Origin: Rhodovastum sp963714255
Lineage (GTDB): Bacteria > Pseudomonadota > Alphaproteobacteria > Acetobacterales > Acetobacteraceae
Reading direction: 5' to 3'
DNA: 64,000 bases
Assembly: GCA_963714255.1 (NCBI GenBank)
Contig: CAVQNU010000024.1
Location: 62,001-126,000 of the forward strand
Part shown: positions 34,192-43,255 of the stretch, one piece after another
Numbering within the stretch: position 1 is the first letter of the stretch
How the letters are laid out: every line of letters begins with the position of its first letter
Program-made: the position numbers and the translations under genes
Notes under the pieces: model-generated
What the model was told of the DNA's origin: nothing
What the model saw: the letters and a program-made list of their open reading frames with translations, nothing else
Databases searched by the model: none

Positions 34192-34749
34192 CTAAGCCAC
34201 CCGCCCCCGCGGCAGCATCCGCGCCAAGACAGTGTCCCGCAGCAAATAATGGTGCACCAAAGCCGCCGCCGCATGCAGACCGACAACGGCCAGGATCAGA
34301 TTGCCCCCCCATGCATGCAGCTCGCCCACGAAGTCGCGCAGGCCCGGCACGCCGCCGCCCAGCGGCGGCACTTTCACCCAGGTGAAGATCGCATCTCCGC
34401 GCACCGCAACATTGAACAGGCCGAACAGGATATTAACCCCCAGCAGCAGCACCAGCAGAAGCTGCACGCCGCGCGCCGCGAGGTCCCCCAGCCCCGCCCG
34501 CGGCGGCTGACGGCCGCCCCAGGGGGTTTTGCGCCACAACAGCCGGAGCAGCACCAGCCCCAGCAGCGCGAGGCCCAGCACGATGTGCGCCGAGCGCATC
34601 TCGACCCGCCCGCCGTCGCGCGGGAAGAAGTCGATCACCTGGCCGCTGACCCATTGCGCCGTCACCACAATGGCGATCAGCCAGTGCAGGGCGATCGTCA
34701 GTGAATCGTAGCGGAATGTCCGGGGGGGAAGGGTTGCGGTGTCACTCAT
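34192..34749 (-). CDS. Cytochrome b561 family protein
   Basis: 185 residues with four membrane helices. Di-heme b561/YodB-type features: YDSLTIALHWLIAIVV with the first heme His, SAHIVLGLALLGLV, LHAWGGNLILAVVGLHAAAAL and VHHYLLRDTVLARM. A membrane electron carrier, probably oxidising ubiquinol or detoxifying superoxide as in CybB. It is 75 bases after mbfA, so both may be one unit. Confidence 0.92.
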   Translation of the reverse strand: MSDTATLPPRTFRYDSLTIALHWLIAIVVTAQWVSGQVIDFFPRDGGRVEMRSAHIVLGLALLGLVLLRLLWRKTPWGGRQPPRAGLGDLAARGVQLLLVLLLGVNILFGLFNVAVRGDAIFTWVKVPPLGGGVPGLRDFVGELHAWGGNLILAVVGLHAAAALVHHYLLRDTVLARMLPRGRVA

Positions 34750-34824
34750 GGCTGCTCCGGTGTTGCGGGCCGGCGGAGGCGGTCTCCGGCGGCTTCTTGT
34801 GACGTTTCCTTCGGCGGGGCGTGA

Positions 34825-35781
34825 TCAACTGGCACCGATCAGGATGCCGGTCGCGAACACCAGCGCGCCGCCGAAGCCCACCTGCATGGCGGCCGACAAC
34901 GGCGGGGTGTCCATGTATTTCCAGCGTATCCACGAAATCGCCGCCAGCTCGGCGATCACCACCGCCACCGCAAGGATGACGGCGATACGGAAATCCGGGA
35001 TCAGGAAGGGCAGCGTATGGCCGATGCCGCCCAGCGTGGTCATCGCCCCGCAAATCGCGCCGCGCAGCAGCGGCGCGCCGCGCCCGGTCAGGCTGCCATT
35101 GTCCGACAGCGCCTCGGCGAACCCCATCGAAATGCCGGCGCCAAGCGAGGCCGCCAGGCCGACCAGGAACGCGTCCCACGAACTGGCGGTGGCAAACGCG
35201 GCGGCAAACACCGGCGCGAGGGTGGAGACGGACCCGTCCATCAGCCCGGCCAGCCCCGGCTGGATGAAGCGCAGCAGCAGCATGCGCCGCGCCAATTCCG
35301 CCTCCTCGGCCAGGGCGTTCTCGGTCAGGTTCTCCTTCATGATCCGTTCGGCGGCGTGCTCGTGCTTCACCTCGGCGGCGGCGAGGTCGCCAAGCAGCTT
35401 GCGGATCGAGGCATCGGTCGAGCGCCCGGCGGCGCGGCGGTAGAAGCGCGCCGAGTCGTATTCCATTTCCTCGGCCTGGCGGCGGACGGCGTCGAGGTTG
35501 AGCGGCTGCAACTGCCAGATCGGCTTGCGCTGGTAGAAGCCGCGCACATGCTCGCGCTTGATCAGCGGGATGTGTTCGCCGAATTTCTTGCGGTACAGCT
35601 CGATCAGCCAGCGCCGGTGCACGTCCTCCTCGCCCGCCATGTCGGTGAACACCTGGGCGGAGGCGGGATAGTCGGCGCGCAGCCCCTCGGCGAAGTCGAG
35701 GTAGATGCGGCCGTCCTCCTCCTCGGCGGTAATCGCCAGCGCCAGGATTTCGCGCTCGCTCAGCTGGTCGAAATCACGCAT
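34825..35781 (-). CDS. mbfA: Membrane-bound ferritin-like iron exporter (MbfA)
   Basis: 318 residues. The N-terminal ferritin-like domain (about 1-165) has di-iron glutamates in ALAITAEEEDGRIYLDFAE, DMAGEEDVHRRWLIELY, RRQAEEMEYDSARFYRR and AAEVKHEHAAERIM. The C-terminal VIT1/CCC1 domain has four or five membrane helices (SVSTLAPVFAAAFA, LVGLAASLGAGISMGFAEAL). MbfA in Bradyrhizobium and Agrobacterium exports iron under iron or peroxide stress and is Irr-controlled; no Irr box was recognised upstream here. The start at 35781 fits the family N-terminus although the ribosome binding site is weak. Confidence 0.93.
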   Translation of the reverse strand: MRDFDQLSEREILALAITAEEEDGRIYLDFAEGLRADYPASAQVFTDMAGEEDVHRRWLIELYRKKFGEHIPLIKREHVRGFYQRKPIWQLQPLNLDAVRRQAEEMEYDSARFYRRAAGRSTDASIRKLLGDLAAAEVKHEHAAERIMKENLTENALAEEAELARRMLLLRFIQPGLAGLMDGSVSTLAPVFAAAFATASSWDAFLVGLAASLGAGISMGFAEALSDNGSLTGRGAPLLRGAICGAMTTLGGIGHTLPFLIPDFRIAVILAVAVVIAELAAISWIRWKYMDTPPLSAAMQVGFGGALVFATGILIGAS

Positions 35782-35924
35782 GCGTCGGGGCCCTCGATGA
35801 CCGTCAAAGCCGGGCGGTGGGTGCCGGCGCGGATGAAATGGGTGCGATCCGCCTGAGCGCGACGAATGCGCTCGCACTATGGCGGCGGGGGCCGGAATGA
35901 TCAACTTGGGTAAGGAAGTGAGGA

Positions 35925-36129
35925 AAGGAAGGCCAGGGGCTCTACCCCTGGACCCCGCCAAGGGCCGAGAGGCCCTTGGAACCCATTACTTTTAAACATT
36001 GGTCTTGGGAGGGGGGTGAGGCGGTGAACCGGTCACCGCCTCACCCCCTCTTTAGACAAATGCTTAAGTAGCGGGGTCCAGGGGCCTCCCGGCCCCTGGC
36101 GGGTCCAGGGCAGAGCCCTGGCCTTCCTT
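35925..36129. repeat. Composite palindromic repeat, full copy 4 (A half left)
   Basis: About 205 bases in the orientation of copy 1. The central hairpin (about 35993-36066) is imperfect: the left arm AAACATTGGTCTTGG pairs poorly with the right arm TTTAGACAAATGCTT, and the right side lacks a few bases. This looks like a decaying copy whose right arm resembles that of copy 3. It lies between mbfA and purH. Confidence 0.88.
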
Positions 36130-36142
36130 CACCCGATTGCCC

Positions 36143-37717
36143 TCAGTGCCGGAAATGCCGCATCCCGGTCAGCACCATGGCAATCCCAGCCGCATCGGCC
36201 GCTTCGATCACCTCGGCGTCGCGCATCGAGCCGCCGGGCTGGATCACCGCCGTCGCCCCCGCGGCGACCGCCGCCTGCAGCCCGTCGGCGAACGGGAAGA
36301 AGGCATCGGACGCAACCACGCTGCCCTCGGTCAGCCGCACCGGCAGGCCGGCGGCGCGGGCGGCTTCCTCGCCCTTCCAGGCGGCGATGCGGGCCGAGTC
36401 CACCCGGCTCATCTGCCCCGCGCCCACGCCCACCGTGGCGCCGCCCTTGGCATAAACGATGGCGTTTGATTTCACGTGCTTGCAGACCCGGAAGGCGAAG
36501 ATCAGGTCATCCAGCTCGGCCTCGGTAGGCGCGCGCCGGGTCACCACCTTCAGCCCCTCGCGCGTCACCCGGCCGGCATCGCGCGACTGCGCCAGGAACC
36601 CGCCCGACAGGCTGCGAAAGGTCAGGCCGGGGGCCGCCGGGTCGGGCAGGCCGCCGGTCAGCAGCAGCCGCAGGTTCTTCTTGCGCGCCAGCACCGCCCG
36701 CGCGGCCTCGGTCGCGTCCGGCGCCACGATCACTTCGGTGAAGATGGCGGCGAAGCGCTCGGCCGCCGCCTCGTCCAGCGTGCGGTTCACCGCGATGATG
36801 CCGCCGAACGCCGACACCGGATCGCAGCGCAGCGCCGCGTCCCAGGCATCCGCCAGCGTGGCGGCACTCGCCACCCCGCACGGATTGGCGTGTTTGACGA
36901 TCACCACCGTCGGTGCCGCGAACTCGGCGACGCACTCGAAGGCGGCATCGGTATCATTCAGGTTGTTGTAGGAAAGTTCCTTGCCCTGCACCTGGGTGGC
37001 GGTGGCGACGCCAGGGCGCGCATCGGTGATATAGAAAGCCGCCTGCTGGTGCGGGTTCTCGCCATAGCGCAGCCCTTGCCGCAGCGTGCCCGACACGGTC
37101 AGCCGAAGCGGAAACGCCTCGCCCCGCTGCCCGGCAAACCAGGCCGCGATGGCGGCATCATACGCCGCCGTCCGCGCATAGGCCGCGCCCGCCAGCCGGC
37201 GGCGCAGCGCGAGCGAAGTTCCCTCCTGCGCCGCCAGCTCGGCCAGCACCTCGGCGTACTGCGCCGCCTCGGTCAGCACGGTAACAAAATCGTGGTTCTT
37301 GGCGGCGGCGCGGATCAGCGCCGGCCCGCCGATGTCGATATTCTCGACGCAATCTTCGAACCCGGCCCCGCCGGCGACGGTCGCCTCGAACGGGTAAAGG
37401 TTCACCGCCACCAGGTCGATCGGAGCGATGCCATGCTGCGCCATCTGCGCCACGTGTTCGGGCAGGTCGCGCCGTCCGAGAATGCCGCCATGGATTTGCG
37501 GCACCAGCGTTTTCACCCGTCCGTCGAGGATTTCCGGAAATCCGCTATGGGCCGACACTTCCGTCACCGCCAGGCCCGCATCCCGGATAGCCTTGGCCGA
37601 GCCGCCGGTGGACAGGATTTCGATCCCCCGCCCCGCCAGCGCCCGGGCGAAATCCACCAGTCCGGTCTTGTCGGACACCGAAATCAGCGCGCGGCGGATC
37701 GGGACGATATCGGTCAT
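36143..37717 (-). CDS. purH: Bifunctional AICAR formyltransferase/IMP cyclohydrolase
   Basis: 524 residues, full length. The IMP cyclohydrolase domain (about 1-200) begins RRALISVSDKTGLVDFARAL and contains STGGSAKAIRDAG and LVAVNLYPF. The AICAR transformylase domain carries LRYGENPHQQAAFY, KHANPCGVASA (catalytic Lys-His), FGGIIAVNR and SDAFFPFADG. It performs the last two steps of IMP synthesis. In many alphaproteobacteria purH lies directly downstream of the heparinase-like and rsmB genes; here those are 5.5 kb away on the same strand. Confidence 0.97.
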   Translation of the reverse strand: MTDIVPIRRALISVSDKTGLVDFARALAGRGIEILSTGGSAKAIRDAGLAVTEVSAHSGFPEILDGRVKTLVPQIHGGILGRRDLPEHVAQMAQHGIAPIDLVAVNLYPFEATVAGGAGFEDCVENIDIGGPALIRAAAKNHDFVTVLTEAAQYAEVLAELAAQEGTSLALRRRLAGAAYARTAAYDAAIAAWFAGQRGEAFPLRLTVSGTLRQGLRYGENPHQQAAFYITDARPGVATATQVQGKELSYNNLNDTDAAFECVAEFAAPTVVIVKHANPCGVASAATLADAWDAALRCDPVSAFGGIIAVNRTLDEAAAERFAAIFTEVIVAPDATEAARAVLARKKNLRLLLTGGLPDPAAPGLTFRSLSGGFLAQSRDAGRVTREGLKVVTRRAPTEAELDDLIFAFRVCKHVKSNAIVYAKGGATVGVGAGQMSRVDSARIAAWKGEEAARAAGLPVRLTEGSVVASDAFFPFADGLQAAVAAGATAVIQPGGSMRDAEVIEAADAAGIAMVLTGMRHFRH

Positions 37718-37756
37718 GGGGCGGCCTCCGGTCAGCGTGAAGCCGCCCGCATAACC

Positions 37757-38857
37757 CTACAGCCCCAGCAAATCCAGCGTGCGCGCCACAACCCTGGCTT
37801 CGTCGTAACGGGCCACCGCCCGCCCCCGCGCCGCCATCCCCATGCGCACGCGAAGAACAGAATTGTCGGCCAGACGCCGCAGCGCCGCCGCAAGCGCGGT
37901 GACGTGCCGGGGCGGCACCAGCAGGCCCGTGCGCCCCTCCTCCACCTGCTCGCGCGGCCCGCGCACATTGGTGGCCACCACCGGCAGGCCCGTCAGCATG
38001 GCCTCGATCACCGACATCGGCAGCCCCTCGAAATGGCTCGGCAGAACGAAAATGTCAGCCGCCGCGAGCAAGTCCGGCACGTCCTCCCGATACCCCAGCC
38101 GGCGCAGCCGCGCACCCAGGTCACAGGCGGCGAAATAAGGTTCCAGGTCCTCGCCGTGGTCGGTGGCCAGCCGCTCGCCCACCACCCACAATTCGGCCTT
38201 CACCTCCTGCATGGCCGCCAGCAGTTCGGGATAGCCCTTGTGGCGCACCAGGCGAGACACCGCGATCACCACCACCTGATCTTCCGGCACGCCGAATGCG
38301 GCCCGGATGCGGCTGCGCGCCGCGGCGTCGGGGCGAAACCGCGCCGGGTCGCGGCCATTACCGATACCCACCGAGCCCGCATGGATGCGCAACCGCCGCG
38401 CGTCCCGCGCTTCTTCGTCCGAGACGGTCATATGCACATCGGTCAGCCGCCCACCGATCCATTCCATAACGAAGGCCATGCCCTGCCGCCACCACGGCCC
38501 GGGCTGGTTGAACAGGAACCCGTGGCAGGTATAGGCCACCCTCGGCACCCCGGCCGCGCGGGCGGCGACGCGGGCGAGAAACCCGCTGATCGGCATATGC
38601 CCATGCACCAGATCGGGCTTTTCCCGCCGCAGCAGCTCCAGCAGCGCCCGGTAGGCGCGCAGTTGCGCGACCGGCGAGTAGCTGCGTGCCATCGGCACGG
38701 TCTCGACGCGGAACCCCTCGGCCCGGACCGGCGCCAGCAACGGCCCTTCCGCGCAGACGCCCACCACCTCATGCCCCCGGTCACTTATGCCGCGCATCAG
38801 CGGCAGCAGGAAATGCCGCAGGGAGAAATCGACGTTAATGATCTCGATCACTTTCAT
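37757..38857 (-). CDS. Glycosyltransferase family 4
   Basis: 366 residues, GT-B fold. N-terminal acceptor half: VIEIINVDFSLRHFLLPLM, DLVHGHMPISGFLARVAA, YTCHGFLFNQPGPWW. C-terminal donor half: VIAVSRLVRHKGYPELLAAM and the EX7E-type region SHFEGLPMSVIEAMLTGLPVV. It resembles EPS or capsule glycosyltransferases (EpsD/WcaL-like), but sugar and acceptor are unknown. It lies 39 bases upstream of purH on the same strand and marks the start of the segment that separates purH from the heparinase-like gene. Confidence 0.9.
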   Translation of the reverse strand: MKVIEIINVDFSLRHFLLPLMRGISDRGHEVVGVCAEGPLLAPVRAEGFRVETVPMARSYSPVAQLRAYRALLELLRREKPDLVHGHMPISGFLARVAARAAGVPRVAYTCHGFLFNQPGPWWRQGMAFVMEWIGGRLTDVHMTVSDEEARDARRLRIHAGSVGIGNGRDPARFRPDAAARSRIRAAFGVPEDQVVVIAVSRLVRHKGYPELLAAMQEVKAELWVVGERLATDHGEDLEPYFAACDLGARLRRLGYREDVPDLLAAADIFVLPSHFEGLPMSVIEAMLTGLPVVATNVRGPREQVEEGRTGLLVPPRHVTALAAALRRLADNSVLRVRMGMAARGRAVARYDEARVVARTLDLLGL

Positions 38858-39078
38858 GCCCGGCGCCTATCGCGGGACGGGCGGGACGGCAAGCGGGCGG
38901 TGCGGGTGGGAGTGGCGTGGGGGCGCATGGGTGGCACGGGGCGGTGAGCGGGGGGGCGATGGGAAACCCGCGCTCTAACCGTCTCAGACCTATGCTGCCG
39001 CCGGTCAGAGGTCTCATTTTGGCCGGGGTCGCAAAGGCCGCTTCGGAACGCGAGAGCTTCAAAGCCGCCGCTGATCCT
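38858..39078. other. Non-coding stretch upstream of the glycosyltransferase gene
   Basis: About 220 bases, G-rich in the first half, no convincing gene. Open frames here give repetitive peptides that are probably remnants of mobile or repeat sequence. With the REP pair that follows, the gap before the accessory island is 376 bases. Confidence 0.5.
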
Positions 39079-39150
39079 GTAGGGTGGGCTTCAGCCCACC
39101 AACGCAAACCTGTCGAGCAACATGCGACGGTGGGCTGAAGCCCGCCCAAC
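39079..39150. repeat. REP-like pair of palindromes in inverse orientation
   Basis: GTAGGGTGGGCTTCAGCCCACCAACG at 39079 and its inverted partner with GGTGGGCTGAAGCCCGCCC at 39129-39147, separated by about 25 bases. Each unit is a palindrome (GGTGGGCT..AGCCCACC). This is a different family from the composite repeats and is widespread in bacterial genomes as REP doublets. It sits at the left border of the accessory island. Confidence 0.8.
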
Positions 39151-39233
39151 TTGCTGGTAGGATAAGAAGTGAAAGGGCGGGCCGTAAGATGGCGTCCGTG
39201 CGGTCGCCCACGGGTCGTTTTTGAGGCGTAGCC

Positions 39234-41322
39234 ATGGATCTCCATACCTTCCGTCAAATCGTCGACGGCGCGGCGCCCGGCATCGCCGCTTGCGAGAGTG
39301 ATCTTCAACGTCTCTACGATTACGTTGGACTTGAGCACGGCGCCGCACATACCGGGACCGCAGTGTCTGACGCGCTGTATGCACAAATACGGGACTGCTT
39401 CACGTCCGGTCACGCTACAGTTTGGCGGACGTGCAGATCGCTGCGCAAGGACCTCATTCGTGAGCACAAACTGTCTGGCGCGCCGCTTGATCCCTATTTC
39501 GAGGTGCTTGATCATCTACAGGATGCAGTCCGCATTTCCGGTGATCCTCGGGCGCCGATCGAGGGCGACTGGAGCCTGGCGATCCGGACCACGCTGGACC
39601 ATATACAAATATACAGCTGGAGCAAGCCGAACCGGGAAAAGACTTATGCCCGTGACTTCATGGTTGCGGACGCTGCACGCGCATTGCGTGATGCAGGGTT
39701 CGCAATTCGGCTAAAGCCGGGCCAATTGAGCCTTGAGGAAACTGCCGAAACTGCGCTAATCGCCGCGATCGAAGACCTCGTATCTACCATTGGCGGAGTG
39801 AACGTTGCGCGTCGGATCTTCAAGGCAATTTCCCCACAATACGATACCGATCAGCAGCGCTATCACGTGGTTCGGCACGCCTCGCCGACGGGGGAGGGGC
39901 TACCGCAGATACCTTGGGGCTACCTGCTCCAACTAGCGGCTAAACACGCCTGGGAGCGAAAACCCTATGGCAACGCCGACGCCCAATGGCAAAGGCTCTG
40001 TGGTCTGTCGATGGCGTTCGCAGCGGTCATAGATGTTCAGCCTTATGCGCCGACCTTTTACGGCGGGTTGGATGCCCACACTATCGTACCACACCTGCAG
40101 GAGATGGCAGTCTACGACACACTTTTCCGCATTCCGCAGATGCGGCCGAAGGATGTGGTCAAGATTGCGCGCGGCATGTTGGGCTGGTTGGACACCAGTG
40201 CGCCGACGAAAGCGGGTTGGTCGATCGACCAAGTGCTGGAAATCGTCGGTTATTTGCTTGATCCCATCCGAGATATGCGCGGACCAATCTCCGTAGACGA
40301 AGCCGATATCCGCCGTGCCTGCCCGAAGATCCCACACAAGACTGTGACTTAAATTTTGGACGATGTGTTGAGCCATCCCACTACTGGCGCGAACCGAAAC
40401 TTCTCGGCCAACCGATGCGCCGATCCCCGAGAACCCCAACCTGAAGGACGTGGGGCACGATTTCTTCCTGCGACCTCTACTTTACCAGTCCGGCCGCCGG
40501 TTCTGGTTGCTCGACCGCTCAGTCTGCGCGCCGGCCTGCCTTGAGGCGCTCCTGACGCCACTGCGCCAGGAGAAAAACGGCGTCGACGACAAGGTAGGCC
40601 TAGAGATCGAGCGCTTCCTCGAAGCTGAATTTACCTCACATGGCATCCACATCAGCGCCGGTGACTATGACACCGCGCAGGAACATGGGGAATGTGATCT
40701 GGTGATCGACACGCCTGAGACGGTGATCTTTGTCGAGGTGAAGAAAAAGGCACTCACACGGCGCGCGAAGGCGGGATCCGATGCTCACCTGCTCTTGGAC
40801 TTCGCAGGCAGTCTTCTGGCCGCCCAGGCGCAGGCCGGATGGCATGAGGTGCGGTTGCGCCGCGATCACTATCTCGACCTCGAGCGCAACGGAACAACCA
40901 GACGCCTTGAGCTGAACGCCCGTGGAGTCGAACGGGTAGCGGTCTCACTGCTTGACTTCGGCAGCTTCCAGGATCGAATTCTGACGAAACAATTTTTAGA
41001 GTCGACCATGAATGTGAGTTTCACGCCGGTCGCCGCAAACCTCAATAAAAAATTTAACGAACTCAACAAGTCGCTCGCCGCAATTCGCGAGCAAGTGGCG
41101 GCACTCTATCCCGGCCAAATGGAGATCAACCAGCCCTTCTTCAACTGCTGGTTCCTCAGCGTTCCACAGATGCTTGTTCTCTTGGACGGCGTCACTGACG
41201 GCGCCGGGTTCAGGGCGGCGCTTTGGAGTTGCCGACATATTGTGACCGGAAGCTCCGATTTTTATTTCGATCTGTCGAAAATGAGGCTCTGGAAGACGAA
41301 GGCGGCCCTGGAGGCCAACTAG
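39234..41322 (+). pseudogene. Large protein with C-terminal PD-(D/E)XK nuclease-like domain, broken
   Basis: Appears as two open parts: 39234-40352 (372 residues, unknown domain) and from about 40400 to 41322. The first stops at TAA 40350-40352, but the same frame continues with ILDDVLSHP; one base over follows HYWREPKLLGQ, and another base over TDAPIPENPNLKDVGHDFF, which leads into the second part. One nonsense change and two single-base deletions near 40383 and 40411 therefore reconstruct one protein of about 696 residues. The C-terminal part contains GECDLVIDTPETVIFVEVKKK, a PD-(D/E)XK pattern. Codon use and GC are lower than in the neighbours, pointing to transfer. A defence or mobile-element nuclease is possible but unproven. 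Alternatively they are two genes. Confidence 0.65.
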
Positions 41323-41724
41323 GCCTGCGAATAGCTGAATGTCATTTTTCTACCCATTTCAGCAAGCCGTAGTATCCCGCCGCTTGCGGGCTGCCGTCGT
41401 GCCTCCGCCGACGCCCCGCCAACCGCCAGTCGCGACGGCGGGATTCACTGCGCTCTCCCGCGTGCTGACCGCCATGGGCACAGACCCGACATCGGCACCG
41501 CCAGCCCACAACGCGCGCCCATCCCTTCCGGTTGCCACCGCACCCACGGAGGACCGATTTGGAGAAACGGCATCGCTCGTCTCAGCGGCCCCCTTGGGCG
41601 CAAACCCGACATCGGCGCCCCCAGCCTCCAACGCCCCCATCCCTTCCAGCCCCTCGCATAGAGGCGCGCCCGCTTTCGTAATCCCCCTTGCGATCCACCC
41701 TCACTCGTGCTAGGAATTTATTCC
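41323..41724. other. Intergenic region with an imperfect direct repeat
   Basis: About 400 bases without a supported gene. Two copies of a 50-base segment (41473-41525 and 41597-41645, sharing ACCCGACATCGGC and CCCATCCCTTCC) lie 124 bases apart. Short open frames on both strands have no recognisable domain; the minus frame reads AGGADVG in both repeats. Confidence 0.5.
41473..41645. repeat. Imperfect direct repeat, about 50 bases, two copies
   Basis: Both copies follow the pattern GGGC(A/G)CA(G/A)ACCCGACATCGGC(A/G)CC then CCAGCC..AACGC..CCCATCCCTTCC. About 85% alike by eye, spaced 124 bases. Origin unknown; possibly the remains of a local duplication. Confidence 0.55.
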
Positions 41725-42321
41725 ATGCACGCCCAGCCCCTCCCCGCCACCGCCAACCCCGCCCTATCCCTTGGCGGGCCCGACTTCGGCGTCATCCTCC
41801 GCAACCTCGCCGCCCTCATCGCCCGCCGCTTCCTCCACGATCCGCGGCTCGCCGCCCTCATCATCCCGCTGTGGCAGCACCTCACCCGCGCCGCGCTTCG
41901 CCTCGACCGCCTGCGCGCCCGCCTCGCCGCCGGCCCCATCCCGCCGCCGAGGCCCCGCGCCACCAACCACAGCGGTCCCCGCCGGCGCTCGCCCTTTCCC
42001 ACCACCCCCGCCTGGCTGATCCGCGCCCTCGGCGCCGAGGCCGCCGCCTACGCCGCCCAACTCGAGGCCCTGTTAGCCGATCCCGCCGCCGCCGACCTGC
42101 TCGCCTGCACCGCCGCCAGCCGCACCCTCGCCCCGATCCGCCGCATGCTCGGCCTCCCGCCCGCGAACCCGCCCCGCCCGATCACGCCCGCATCCGCGGC
42201 AACGCCGCGCCGGCCGCCACCCCGCCCGGCCCCGATCCCGCACCACCCCACAATCGACCCGCGTCCCACCAAAAGCCGCAATCCCTGGTGGCTGCCGCCG
42301 CCCCGCCTGCGCTCCGGTTGA
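41725..42321 (+). CDS. Conserved hypothetical protein, acetobacterial type
   Basis: 198 residues from the ATG at 41725 (AGGAA upstream). N-terminal helical region GVILRNLAALIARRFL followed by DPRLAALIIPLWQHL; a Pro/Arg-rich linker; a second helical region AWLIRALGAEAAAYAAQLEA and LLADPAAADLLA; then a Pro-rich tail. I recall similar uncharacterised proteins in Acetobacteraceae genomes, often in several copies, but no function is known to me. It ends just before a half copy of the palindromic repeat. Confidence 0.7.
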   Translation: MHAQPLPATANPALSLGGPDFGVILRNLAALIARRFLHDPRLAALIIPLWQHLTRAALRLDRLRARLAAGPIPPPRPRATNHSGPRRRSPFPTTPAWLIRALGAEAAAYAAQLEALLADPAAADLLACTAASRTLAPIRRMLGLPPANPPRPITPASAATPRRPPPRPAPIPHHPTIDPRPTKSRNPWWLPPPRLRSG

Positions 42322-42325
42322 ACCA

Positions 42326-42392
42326 AAGCAAGGCCAGGGCTCTGCCCTGGACCCGGCAGGGGGCAGTGGCCCCCTGCACCCCATTCCTTAAG
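42326..42392. repeat. Half copy of the composite palindromic repeat
   Basis: AAGCAAGGCCAGGGCTCTGC with its hairpin, then GGCAGGGGGCAGTGGCCCCCTG and CACCCCATTCCTTAAG. Only one arm (two hairpins) is present. It lies directly after the 41725-42321 gene. Confidence 0.85.
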
Positions 42393-42437
42393 GAAACGGT
42401 CCAACGCCAATCGGCATCGCACCCTACGATCGCTTGC

Positions 42438-42752
42438 TCAGCGGTCGCCGTCCGTGAGTCTCCGCGGATCGTCCGATGGGTCAAGACGCCGCGTCCGTTC
42501 GTCCAGCGCACCAATTCGCATCGCCATATCGGTCAGGTGATGGGTAGCAGCCGCAGAGGCAGCAGTTCCGGCGGCAGCCTTTGCCTCGACAATCAGAATT
42601 TCCTCGCGCGCCTCCAGCCGGGCGACGCGTTCGGAAATGTCCTGAAGTCGGCGCGCCTGGGCCTCGATGAGGTCGCCATGCTTCTTCTCAGCAGCAAAAA
42701 GACGATCAAGGGTCCGCGCGAGGTCGAGGAAATCCTTGATGCCGAATGCCAT
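42438..42752 (-). CDS. Small coiled-coil protein
   Basis: 104 residues. A long amphipathic helix covers most of it: DFLDLARTLDRLFAAEKKHG, EAQARRLQDISERVARLEAR, with heptad spacing of hydrophobic residues, and a shorter second helix at TDMAMRIGALDERTRRL. No membrane segment. It begins six bases after the stop of the upstream gene, so they form a pair. Unknown function; located in the accessory island. Confidence 0.65.
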   Translation of the reverse strand: MAFGIKDFLDLARTLDRLFAAEKKHGDLIEAQARRLQDISERVARLEAREEILIVEAKAAAGTAASAAATHHLTDMAMRIGALDERTRRLDPSDDPRRLTDGDR

Positions 42753-42758
42753 ATTCGA

Positions 42759-43166
42759 TCAGCATTCAAGCATACGAAAGACGCGGTCAGCTTGCTGATG
42801 GAGTTCCGTCAACCCTTCGTTCACGCGCTCAATGATCTGCCGGGCGGCGGCTTCATCGAGTGCAGTGTCCGAGCCAGAGGACGGGGCATCCGAAAGCCCC
42901 AAATCCGGCGCATCGACAATGCTCCTGATAATTGAAACGTCATCCAGCTGCCGAATTTGCCGAAACACCTCATTCACCCATTTTCTCCGGTAAATCAGTC
43001 CGCGCTCTAGAGTTTGAACATACTCATTTTCCAGAGATTCAAGCGTCTTCTCAAACGCCATTCGGTCGTTCGAAACTATGGTCAACTCGTCACGTTCGTC
43101 GTTTAAAGACTCCGTCCTTCCGACGACCTTTGAGGGAGCATCGCGGCCACTCATAGCGGTCACCAT
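42759..43166 (-). CDS. Hypothetical helical protein, partner of the coiled-coil gene
   Basis: 135 residues from the ATG at 43166, preceded by AAGGGA at nine bases; GTG at 43241 would add 25 residues. Predicted mostly helical: DERDELTIVSNDRMAFEKTL, ESLENEYVQTLERGLIYRRK, and a C-terminal helix with AARQIIERVNEGLTELHQQ. Composition is less GC-biased than the flanking housekeeping genes. No family recognised. With the downstream coiled-coil gene it makes a compact two-gene unit of unknown function. Confidence 0.62.
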   Translation of the reverse strand: MVTAMSGRDAPSKVVGRTESLNDERDELTIVSNDRMAFEKTLESLENEYVQTLERGLIYRRKWVNEVFRQIRQLDDVSIIRSIVDAPDLGLSDAPSSGSDTALDEAAARQIIERVNEGLTELHQQADRVFRMLEC

Positions 43167-43255
43167 ACCAAATTTCCCTTCAAACGTAGGGTCTCGCCAC
43201 ATCGGTTTCCACCTGAACGCGGCGGCGACGAAATTTACCACCTACGAGCAACCAC

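Noticed and set aside
38917..39138. Short plus-strand frame ahead of the island
   Set aside because: It runs into the REP palindromes, and the peptide is the translation of repeat sequence.
39079..39150. CRISPR array
   Set aside because: Only two palindromic units in inverse orientation and no regular spacers; no cas genes in the window.
41339..41713. 124-codon plus frame and 93-codon minus frame in the direct-repeat region
   Set aside because: Neither has a start signal or domain; both reflect the repeated GC-rich segment.
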